64,000 bases of DNA. Source: Humulus lupulus (Eukaryota > Streptophyta > Magnoliopsida > Rosales > Cannabaceae). Location: assembly GCF_963169125.1 (NCBI RefSeq), contig NC_084793.1, positions 215,662,652 through 215,726,651 on the forward strand, written 5' to 3'. The notes beneath the pieces were generated by a model that saw only the letters and a program-made list of their open reading frames with translations, ran no database searches and was not told where the DNA came from. Numbering within the stretch: position 1 is the stretch's first letter; every line of letters starts with the position of its first letter. Made by a program: the position numbers and the translations under genes. Positions 1-8,844 of the stretch are shown here, piece after piece.

Positions 1-607
1 CTGGGGGTGAAATGCGGTACTGAATTTCAATCTAGTACCCATCGCTTTCTGCAATCCTTTCCAAAAGTTTGATGTAAATACTAACCCTCTGTCAGAGATA
101 ATCGAATTTGGTACTCCATGAAATCTCACAATCTCACTAACATACAACTCTACACACTAGTCTGGTGAATAAGTAGTCTTAACTGGCAAGAAATGAGCAT
201 ACTTAGTGATTCTATCCACTATTATCTAGGCAGAGTCGTGTTGTTTTGTGGTCCTAGGTAACCTTACCACAAAATCCATTGCTATCTCTTCCCACTTCCA
301 TTTTGGGATATGGAGTGGTTTTAGTAGCCCAACGGGCGTTTGGTGTTCTGCTTTCACTTGCTGACATATCATACACCTGGCGACAAACTCAGCAATATCT
401 TTCTTCATTCTAGGCCACCAATACAATGCTTTAAGATATTGGTACGTCTTGGTCGACCATGGATGTAAGGAATAGGGTTTTGTATGTGCCTCTTTCATAA
501 TATTTTCTTAATCTCATCATTATTAAGCATACAGATCCTATCATTGTATAGCAGCAACCCTCCTTTGGACATAGAAATGTCGTCGCTGCCACTTTCTTGT
601 ACCATAG
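1..607 (-). pseudogene. TekA integrase, N-terminal and core part (broken)
   Basis: This is the integrase of a Ty3/gypsy element, which would insert element cDNA into nuclear DNA. The minus strand shows the zinc-binding HHCC-type region (HPWSTKTYQYLKALYWWP, then [12 protein letters not shown]) at about 498-330, followed by the core. Two catalytic aspartates are visible, in IIVDRITK (near 220) and IISDRGLVF (near 95). The catalytic glutamate would lie left of the window. An in-frame TAG near 226 falls where relatives have a tryptophan before IIVDR, so this copy cannot give a full protein. The N-terminal side is separated from RNase H by the solo LTR at 608-2835. Confidence 0.85.
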
Positions 608-2835
608 TGTAACGCCCTACTTCCTTAGAGCCGTTACTAAGTGAGTTTTAAATGTGCATTAACTCGCTATTCGAGGTTTTATATCAAACAGTGTAACTAA
701 GCCATAAACAGAGGAAAAACTTTAGAAATAAATTCATTTCATTGAAAATCATAAAATTTTAACACTTGGGATCCCACAATACAATTTAGAAGCATTTACA
801 ACATATAAACTAAACCCAGTCGACTAAACGACAAAATCTAGGTTTATTTACAAACATCTCCCAAATTCGACTGGCTGTGGCAGCCAGGCTGGCCAAACAT
901 GTACACACCGCTTCATGCCTGCTACACTGATGGTTGGTTGGCTTTCTCCTTACCCTTACCTGCACCACAGAGCATCTGTGAGCCGAAGCCCAGCAAGAAA
1001 ACCCACAAGTAGAAAACATATGCAACACATATATCAAGCATATAAATAAGCCACCAATGGGCTAAACACATACGGCCTAGCCGTCCCAGGCGTTTACCAA
1101 GCCCTGGGTTCGCAGTCCACACCATGAGGATATCCCAGGTATCCTTTAAGGACTCGCCCTGGCAACTCGCACTCCACGTGCTCAACGCTGCTCCCGACCC
1201 CTTGCCGTACCCGGCCTCGCACTCAACGTGCCTAACGCCATTCCCGGCCCTTCGCCGTTCCCGGCCCCAGCTGTTCTCGACCTACACCATTCTCGACTCT
1301 TGTTGATCATTCACATAATAGCATACATAGCATAGCAAGCAAATACAAACTTCTAGAATACTCAGCTAAAGGGCTACGCCTCGCAGTTCTAATATATTGG
1401 GCTCGGCCCTGCATACCAATTCTATTTCAACACATTGGGCTCATCCCTGCACACAAGCTCTATGGGAACAAGGGTTTTCTTACCTGAGTTCCGAGCTTTC
1501 TGAGCATCGCTGCCCCGAGCACAGTCCTCTAATGTGAGCCTCGCTGAAACCCTAGTCACAACACATTAACAATGTCCATCTATCAAATTCTAATCAAATA
1601 AATAACTTCGAGCCATAACCCTAACCTTCGGGACCTTAAATTTTATCAATCCAAGTGATAAAATCCATCCCGAGCCTTACCCCTTGAGTTCCCAAGACTA
1701 AAATACCCTTAAAAACTCAAACTGGCACTAAGGGTCGCGGCCCCACCCCCAAGAGCCGCGGCTAGCCTCAAAACAGAGGCTAGCACACCCTTGCCACACA
1801 CACGGGCCGTGGCGCGCGCACCAAGCGCCGCGGCGCGCATGAACTCTCGGCCACCCTCAGTTGCGCGCCGTGGCGCGCCCATCCTAGGGCCGCGACCCTC
1901 ACCACCGAACCCAGATTTTCCACCATTTTTCCACACCTTTCCTCAAGCCAATTCACCCAAAACTCACCTATCTAAAGCAGATATTTAACACAAACTCCAG
2001 CTCAATAATAACTCAGTAACAACATCAAAACCCATTAGAATCCACCCCAAAACTCAACTAGACCACACAAGAATAATTCAAACTTGCTAGCATGCATACT
2101 CTAATAACCAGCTGCAACTCTAGACTTATCCACCATAATCAAAGCTTACCTCTTGCTGAATTGAGCCTTAGAACCAGCCCCCTTATGCTCCAAGCTTCCT
2201 AAATCCCAGCTGAACTCCTTAGATCCTCAAGTTGATTCCCAAAGTTTTCCCTTTGATTTTGCCTTAGAGAGTGAAAGAGAGAGAAGAATAAAAGCTAACC
2301 TTGGCTGAGAAGAGAAGTGCAAGTCGGTTTCTCCAAGTTTCTAATTAATTCCTCTTTTTTGTTTTATTTGACTTAAGTCTAAAGGGTTACCTCAAGGCTC
2401 GGGGTACCAAAACGTCCCCGAGGGCAAAATGGTAAATTTCCCCAATATTCCCGCCTAGACATTCTATCCTCAAATATATCTCCAAATATTTATTTTCATG
2501 TCCCGATAATCCCATAACACACCTAGTACCCAAATTACCCCTCGACTCGCCCCGAGTCGGAATCTCAACCCTGTTGCGACTCTCTGGCTAACCGCTCCCC
2601 AGGATTGTCTCGGATCGTGCTGCATAGACATTTCACATATATATAACATATATCACATTCATGCCCCTAATATCCAAACGGGGCCACATGCACATTTAAC
2701 TCACTAAACATGCATCACTATCATATATTCACGTTAATTCACCCATTAACATATTAAAGCATATTAAATCATTTATTGCCCTCCAAGCACACCAATCAAG
2801 GCCCTAAGCCCGATTAGCAAATTCAGGTCGTTACA
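608..2835 (-). mobile_element. Solo LTR of the Tek2 family
   Basis: The 2,228-bp segment reads TGTAACGCCC at its left end and CGTTACA at its right end. It is bounded by a perfect 5-bp target duplication, CATAG (603-607 and 2836-2840). No internal region is present, so it is a solo LTR, usually produced by recombination between the two LTRs of one element. Its plus-strand start matches the LTRs at 38526, 45625 and 51144 closely, and the complete member (Tek2) is on the minus strand, so this LTR is minus-oriented too. It holds a GC-rich block with CCGCGG motifs at about 1730-1910. Short ORFs inside it are not credible genes. Confidence 0.92.
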
Positions 2836-2840
2836 CATAG

Positions 2841-3733
2841 CCTCTTGTTTCGTTAGTGCTTCATCTATCTTCTGCCCTTCTCTAATTTGTTCCCGTAGGA
2901 AGGACTGTAGAGTGAGGATTGTTAGGCCTCCTGTTACCAGTTCAATTCCTTCACTGATAATCTCCTTCTACAGAGGTGCCTCTATTGTACTCAGAGCTGA
3001 GACACTTCTATGTCCTCACCTACTTAATGCATCAGCCAACACATTGGCCTTACCTAGTTGGTATATAATTTCGTAGTCATAATCCTTTACTAGTTCTAAC
3101 CACCTTCGTTGTTTTATATTTAGCTCTTCTCTGGGTGAAAAAGTACTTCAAACTTGTATGATCGATGTAAATCTCGCACTTATCTCCGTATAAGTGGTGT
3201 CTCCATATCTTGAGTGCAAAAACTACCGCTGCTAGCTCTAGATCATGGGTAGGATACCTCTGTTCATAATCCTTGAGCTGTCATGAGGTATAAGCTACTA
3301 CCTTCCCATTTTGCATCAACACGCATCCTAAGCCATTTTTGGGCACATCACAATACACCACGAATTTTCCCCCTTCAATGGGAACACAAAGGATCGGTGT
3401 AAAGATTAACTTATTCTTCATAGTCTGAAAACTCACTTCACACTTCGCAATCCATGTGAACTTTTGGTGCTTGCGGGTCAGGTTGGTCAAGGGTGTGGCA
3501 ATCTTAGAGAAACCCTCAACAAATTTCTTATAGTAACCTGCTAATCCTAAGAAGCTTCGAACCTCTGAGGCATTCTTGGGTTGGGGCTAGTCTCTAAGGG
3601 CCTCGATCTTTTTTGGGCCCACTACTATTCCATTCTTGGACACTATATGCCCTAGGAAATTCACTTGTTCCAACCAAAATTCACACTTAGAGAACTTAGC
3701 ATAAAGTTTATGATCCTGTAGTCTATTGAGCGT
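2841..3733 (-). pseudogene. TekA RNase H and connection region (broken)
   Basis: RNase H would degrade the RNA strand of the RNA:DNA hybrid during reverse transcription. The minus strand carries the end of RT/connection (3490 downwards, with NLTRKHQKFTW and KNKLIFTPILCVP) and the RNase H start [19 protein letters not shown], whose Asp in YCD is the first acidic residue. The frame then breaks near 3281 and continues in pieces ([27 protein letters not shown] residues) down to about 3000. The last part (2990-2841) is the spacer before integrase, ending at the solo-LTR insertion site. Order and residues match TekF and TekB closely. Confidence 0.8.
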
Positions 3734-4433
3734 CTACCTCAAATGCTCATCACGCTCCTCCTTAGTCTTTGAGTAGATAAGGATATCGTCTATAAACACC
3801 ACCATGAATTCATCCAAGTAGTTGTTAAACACATTGGTCATCATGTCCATGAATTTTGTTGGGGCATTAGTGAGTCCAAAAGACATTACTAAGAACTCAT
3901 AGTGCCCGTAGTGGGTTCTGAATGTTTTTTTGCGAATATCTCCCTCCCTCTCCTTTAACTGATGGTACCCGGATTGAAGATCAATCTTAGAGAACACTGT
4001 CACCCCTTGCAGTTGGTCAAAAAGTTCATCTATCCTTGGCAAATGATATTTGTTCTTGATTGTGACCTTATTTAGTTCTCAATAATCGATGCACATCCTC
4101 ATGCTTCCATTCTCTTCTTCACAAATAGTATCAGTGCCCCCATGGAGAATGACTAGGTCGAATGATATATTTGTCTAACAACTCATGTAACTGGTTCTTA
4201 AGTTCTTTCAACTTTACAGGTGCCATTCGATAAGGTGTCTTAGATATTAGTGTTCTTTTTGGTGCAAGTTCGATCACAAATTTGATTTCTTTGTCCAAGG
4301 GTAAACCTGGTAAGTCCTCGAAAAACACTTCTGGAAACTCGCAGACTATGTGAACATCTTCTGGTTTCATTTCGGTCTCTCTGGATTTATCTACAACACT
4401 TGCCAAGTATGCTGAGCAACCATGCCATGTCAT
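3734..4433 (-). pseudogene. TekA reverse transcriptase (broken)
   Basis: This is a Ty3/gypsy reverse transcriptase. The N-terminal part (4433-4131) contains CEFPEVFFEDLPGLP, KTPYRMAPVKLKELKNQL and [14 protein letters not shown] residues. The core (4042-3734) shows [21 protein letters not shown] and the catalytic box FIDDILIYS. Both aspartates (codons 3790-3788 and 3787-3785) are present. The two parts lie in different frames, with a break around 4042-4131, so the gene is not functional as it stands. It precedes RNase H and integrase in the usual gypsy order. Confidence 0.87.
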
Positions 4434-4436
4434 GTT

Positions 4437-4860
4437 TCAAGCTTCCAATGTCAATATGATGGGTGTTTGAAATCCCATCAATTCTCCCTTAAAAGAGAAA
4501 GATTCACCTTCATCTGGTTTGAACTCTACTATTTTCCTTTTATAGTCTATAGTAGCTCCAAACTTGGTTAACCAGTACATGCCAAGGATTACATCATAAT
4601 TTGACATCTCTAATTCTATGAGGTTTGTTGGACATTCCCTGTCCTCAACTACTATTGAGATTGATTGTAACCACCTAGATGACAGCATAATCATAATTTA
4701 TCAATTACATTTACAGCTACAGAAGAATGAGTTGCTCTAGAATCAATGAGGACTCTACACATCAAACCAGAAATAAGGAACTGACCTGTGAGAACGGTGT
4801 TACTGGCGGCTATCTCTCCTGGAGTCAAAGCAAAGACTCTAGCTGGCACTAGGTTGTCAT
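4437..4860 (-). pseudogene. TekA aspartic protease (active site altered)
   Basis: This is a retropepsin-like protease that would process the Gag-Pol polyprotein. The C-terminal part (4694-4437) is clear: LIELEMSNYDVILGMYWL, then FGATIDYKRKIVEF and FKGELMGFQTPI. Upstream, near 4760-4720, the active-site region reads RVLIDSRATHSS. Relatives have DSGATHS or DYGATHS, so the glycine of the D-S/T-G motif is Arg here, which should inactivate the enzyme. The two parts are not in one continuous frame. Tek2 has an intact DSG at the same place. Confidence 0.82.
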
Positions 4861-4869
4861 TGTTGCCTT

Positions 4870-6093
4870 GCCCAGCTCGTACCTTCCACTGTGGGCAATC
4901 CTTCTTCAGGTGACCTGTCTGACAGCACTTGTAGCACTTGTCTGTGCCTACCTGATATTCCCCTAAATTCTGGCATGAGCATTTAGGGCAGCTGGGGTAC
5001 TCAAATTTTCGGTTCTAATGATTTCCGCGGTTATGACCATTGTTGTGACTTTTGTGATTGTTATGATTGTTGTGGTTGTTACAATTGTTGTGGTTGTTAT
5101 GATTGTTATGGTTGTTACCAATTGGAGTTGTGGTTCTGGACCTCTTGTCAACGCTACTGCTCTGCCCCTCTTGAGCCTTTCTCTTATTTCCCTCTTCGAA
5201 GGCCTTGTTCTTGTTGGCCTCCCTTCTTGCAGCATTGTATTTCCATATAGGGTTCTCTAAGTACTCTACATAAAGGGCCTTATCTAATACTCAGCATAAC
5301 TAACCACTTATGTACTAGTCATCTTCACATCCCAAGCAATCATGGGCTTTAATACTCTCACAAACATTTGGACTCTCATGGCTTCAGTTGGTACTATCTC
5401 GAGAGCAAACATTGCCAACCTATCAAACTTTTGGGCATACTTTGTGACAGAAAGGTTGTTGTGCGTCAATGTTACGAAATAGTCAACCCTGATTGCTAGT
5501 ACAGTCACACTATAGTACTTCTTGTTGAATACTTGAAGGAAGTCTACCCAATTCATGGTGTTCAAGTCACGTGTTTGCTTCGCCACATCCCACTAGATAC
5601 TGGCATCCATCTTGAGTAAATGAGTAGCATAGGAAACCCTTTGACAATCATTCAACTCCTTGTGATCAAAGATCACCTTGACTGACTTCAACCAGTCCTC
5701 AGCCACCATAGGGTCGGGTTTTCCTTCAAAATTTGGTGGAGACTGTTCCCGAAAGCATTCATAGACCGGCTCGAATCCATAACCCAATAGCATTGGAGCA
5801 GATGGAGGTACTGGTTGTACGAGAGGCTTAGGTTGTGCCCTTAGTTCTTGTGGGGCTTGGGGCACTTGTTGGGCTTGGGCCAGCTCATCCTCCCTTTGCA
5901 TCAATTGATCCCTTAGCCTTTCTACTTCTGCAGCTAGGTCCACAGCTGGGGCTGCTAGTTGAGCTGATGGCACTTTCATGCTAGGGATTTCAATGGCATT
6001 AGGGTTTGTAGGGGCGCCTCTTCCGTGGTCTATTCCCCTTCCTCTACCATGTCTTGCGCCTCTTCCTTCTAAGGAACCAAAAGAAATCATCAC
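4870..6093 (-). pseudogene. TekA gag (nucleocapsid-type; nonsense and frame breaks)
   Basis: Gag would form the virus-like particle and bind element RNA. From the N-terminus it has an Arg/Gly-rich start (GRGARHGRGRGIDHGRG), a coiled-coil-like stretch (AAEVERLRDQLMQREDELAQAQQ), and the retrotransposon-gag core FEGKPDPMVAEDWLKSVKVIF. The core then continues from about 5586 with KQTRDLNTMNWVDFLQVF. Between these, a tryptophan of the conserved WWDV is TAG near 5591. A long Asn/His-rich linker (about 5130-5010, low complexity) leads to a CCHC zinc knuckle, CYKCCQTGHLKKDC, at about 4940-4890 in another frame. The layout is the same as TekF gag. Confidence 0.85.
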
Positions 6094-6508
6094 AAGAGAG
6101 GATAAATTGCATAGTGTTTAACTACTTAAGAGTAAGGTTTTCATGCATGCTCTTATTCATACAACATCCAAAGTTCACAAAAAGCGAGAAGAAAAGATAG
6201 GACTTTAAAGTATCCAAAATCACCCAAAAGCATCCACATAATTATAATATCCAAAATGTGTCCAAAAACATCTAACAAAACCAAAATATTTAAAAGTAAC
6301 CAAGGGTCTTAATGGAAGTCCCAATTATTTGAGTAATACTACTAGGTTGGAAATTTGGGAAAGGACTCTAGTCCTCCACGTTGGACTCGTCCCCTGAATC
6401 GTAGTAAAAAATGTCATCTGAAGTGTGGAAGTAATCGAGGGTGTTTGCTAGATTCTTCCTCCTCTCATCCACCGCTGCAATGGCATGCATTGCTTCCTGA
6501 CACGCAAT

Positions 6509-6922
6509 TTATCCTTCCAAGTCATGAACTATCTCATAGCTCTCATCCAACTCCCCATCTTTGTTCCGAACAAGGATCTACTCCAAACATTGGAAATCAA
6601 AGTTCTCTATGAACCAATACATGGTGTACTCGAGAGTTACAAAGTCCAAATCATCCTCAACGACGTCGTGACATGCCGCGGTCAGCCATAGGAGAGGCTC
6701 AGGGTGTATTGCCAGTGTTTCCCTCAACACCCAATATTGATCAATGGGCCATAGGAGTGCCTCTCTTTCGTTGATTACTCCCTGAATGCGTTTAAAGACT
6801 GCTTGGGTTTTTTTTAGCACCGTAAACCTCCAGTCTCTATAGCTGGTGTCGACCTCAACCTTTGTTATCTCTCGAATCTCCTTAAGTAATTATTTCTTGG
6901 TGGTCCTAATAATGGGAGGCAT
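6509..6922 (-). pseudogene. Conserved ORF upstream of gag (TekA copy)
   Basis: This is an ORF of about 137 codons between the primer site and gag. I recognise no domain. It begins ATG at 6922-6920 (PPIIRTTKK), then an in-frame TAA, then LLKEIREITKVEVD. It continues through RIQGVINEREALLWPIDQYW and AACHDVVEDDLDF to a second stop after FDFQCLE, and similarity goes on as VRNKDGELDESYE. TekF has the same ORF at 22496-22945: by eye 44 of 70 residues from RIQG to the LE are identical. An acceptor-like TGCAG ends at 6933, 11 bases before the ATG. What the protein does is unknown; conservation across two diverged elements argues that it was once translated. Confidence 0.65.
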
Positions 6923-7068
6923 CATCTCTATACTGCAGTCACAAAACTAGTCAACTCAAAAGAAGATCAAACAAATAAAAATTAAAGCAAATACTTACAA
7001 CACGATGAGATGATATTTTCTAGTCTTTAGCATGTATGCGGAGAGTCCTTGGAAACATGAACAATCAG

Positions 7069-7080
7069 TCTCTAATACAA
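7069..7080 (-). promoter_or_regulatory. TekA primer binding site (tRNA-iMet, degraded)
   Basis: Two bases inside the 5' LTR edge (7083) the minus strand reads TTGTATTAGAG, which corresponds to the plant initiator-Met primer site TGGTATCAGAG with two changes. This site would prime minus-strand DNA synthesis. Confidence 0.75.
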
Positions 7081-7082
7081 TT

Positions 7083-8081
7083 TGTAACAATGCCCTATTC
7101 TACTCTCTTGGTAAAACGACACTCAGTTTATAATTATTAGAAAAATATCATTATTGAGAAAAGTTCAGTGGGGCCTTGTCAAAACATGCAATATGGGCCC
7201 AATAATTTAAAATGAAGTAAAGTGTCTTTTATGCAATTTTAAAAATTATAGATTAAGTCCCACTGTATCATAATAAAACATAAAAATAAACAATTCCATA
7301 AGTATTATTGGCATTAAACTAGATTTATTAATCATTCATGGATGCCCCGCGACATACATGCCTAGATCTAGGAACACCCCACATTACAGTGCGTGCTAAT
7401 GAAAAACCCTATTGCCTACCTGAGAGGGGGAAAAGTAAGGGGATGAGCTAAAAGCCCAGTAAGAAAGTACAAACAAGTAAACAACAATTCACATAAGCAC
7501 AACACAAGTCTATTCTCATCGTAACATAAGCTCACAACATATCATATCATAATCATATCATCATCATAACATAATCATACACTTTATCTGAATGTTTCAT
7601 ACTAACAAATAAAACAAACAAGTTCTAATAGGCAACCAATAAATCATCCTCTGTGAGGTACTCAGGAGCTCTCGTCCTAAAATAACATCGGCGCATCCGT
7701 CCTATGAGTTACGTCATACCTTAGTAACTCCTTTGTTGTGCCACGTTCAACACGCTAACAACCTCTGCTTTTCATACAACATACAAGTAGCTCATCTCAT
7801 AACATTATATCTCATACAGTCAACATAAACTCATAGAAATTCTAGCTAACTTCCTTACCTCAAGTCCAAGCAAAATAAATAGTTGTGTGCTTCACAACAA
7901 GCCTAGATATATGAAAATAATTTTAAATAAGTTTGAAAATTTTATTTATACTCTCTTTTACTAAAATAAATTTACTTAGTCCCATAAAAATAATGTTACT
8001 TAATTAATTATTTTCAAATAAAAATTGCATTATTATAATAAAGATATTCCATAATTAAAGTATAGAAAAACATATTTTTCA
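7083..8081 (-). mobile_element. TekA 5' LTR, 3' portion only
   Basis: On the plus strand the LTR starts TGTAACAATGCCC at 7083, so its sense end is GGGCATTGTTACA, matching the GGGCGCACTTTACA end of TekF. It contains the family motif that reads GACTTGAG then GTAAGG on the minus strand (7866-7853), and the pyrimidine/GCTTTTAGCTC stretch seen in the other Tekay LTRs (about 7440-7480). At about 8081 it stops where a copia LTR begins. About 1 kb of an expected 3 to 3.8 kb is present. The rest is not found across the copia element, because the far copia end is itself lost. Confidence 0.75.
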
Positions 8082-8510
8082 TGTATTAATACCTACCAGG
8101 ATCATACATATATAGATATATGAAATCAAACACAATTAGATTAGAGATTACCTCTTGTAGCCCATCAAGTGTTCACGAATCTTTTTGTATAAATCACGAT
8201 CTTCCTATCCTTTTTCTGAAAGCCCACACCTTGATCTTCCAGACCAATCCTCAAACACACAAGGACGTGTGTGGGTACATATGATTCAAAAGGTTGATTT
8301 AGAACTTTCTAGATGTACTAAACACATTAGATCTAGAGAGGTTTGATAAGAGAGAGAGGATGTTGTGAATAGATTTTTCAGGTTTAGAAAAATCTATCGC
8401 TTTCTTTTTCTAAGAGAGAGTCTAACAGTCAAACAACTTTGATCTCTTAAAAATCCTCTTCCTAAAAGTATGGCTCTTTCAGTTTTATAAAGAAAATTAA
8501 CTTAATTAAT
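8082..8510 (-). mobile_element. Copia 3' LTR, R/U5 side
   Basis: This segment runs from a TG at 8082 (TGTATTAATACC) to the TekS insertion at 8511. On the minus strand a TATA box, TATAAAA (489-483 of the 8 kb block, i.e. 8489-8483), lies 400 bases from the end. The copia solo LTR at 54020 has the same arrangement: TATA at 54481-54475, 455 bases from its end. Joined to 35988-37502, the LTR would be about 1.94 kb, close to the 1.87 kb of that solo LTR. The left boundary is inferred and could be off by tens of bases. Confidence 0.65.
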
Positions 8511-8844
8511 TGTAGTGACCCAAAAAAAATTATTATTTGTCATGTTTTATTTAATTGTTTGTTTATTACAAAATAATTTGAATTGTTTGTTTTATGTGAA
8601 TTAGGATTTTATTGATTTATTTGGAATAATTGTGTAACTTGTTTATTTTATTATTAATGTACATTTTAGTGTGAAAAATTATGTGGTTAGAATAGGTTGC
8701 ATTTTTTTATTTTATTTACTTAAATGTGTGTGCCGAAAATTGTGTGTGTGAGAGAGAGTGAATGTGTTTTAATTTTTATTTGTTTATTTCTTTTAATTTA
8801 AGAAGAATAAAAGAAAGGTAGCATGAACCAAGACTTAATGTGAG

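Larger units (their letters stand above)
1..8081 (-). mobile_element. TekA: Tekay-type Ty3/gypsy element, left part beyond window
   Basis: This is a minus-strand chromovirus-like LTR retrotransposon. Read on the minus strand from 8081 down, it gives a truncated 5' LTR (8081-7083), a primer binding site (about 7080-7069), an upstream ORF (6922-6509), gag (6093-4870), protease (4860-4437), reverse transcriptase (4433-3734), RNase H (3733-2841) and integrase (about 607-1). The integrase C-terminus and 3' LTR lie beyond the window. A solo LTR (608-2835) is inserted between RNase H and integrase. Its 5' LTR is interrupted at about 8081 by a copia element. The reading frame has several stops and shifts, so it is a dead copy. 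The family call rests on domain order and close similarity to TekF, which carries a C-terminal chromodomain. Confidence 0.85.

Noticed and set aside
1709..1988. Ala/Arg/Pro-rich ORFs on both strands
   Set aside because: They are products of the GC-rich CCGCGG block inside a solo LTR. Overlapping open frames on both strands are expected from GC-rich sequence, and the frames are not kept in the other LTR copies.
5018..5260. Plus-strand Val/Ile-rich ORF that could look like a membrane protein
   Set aside because: It is the antisense of the Asn/His-rich gag linker of TekA; the hydrophobic run comes from the GTT/ATT repeats of that strand.
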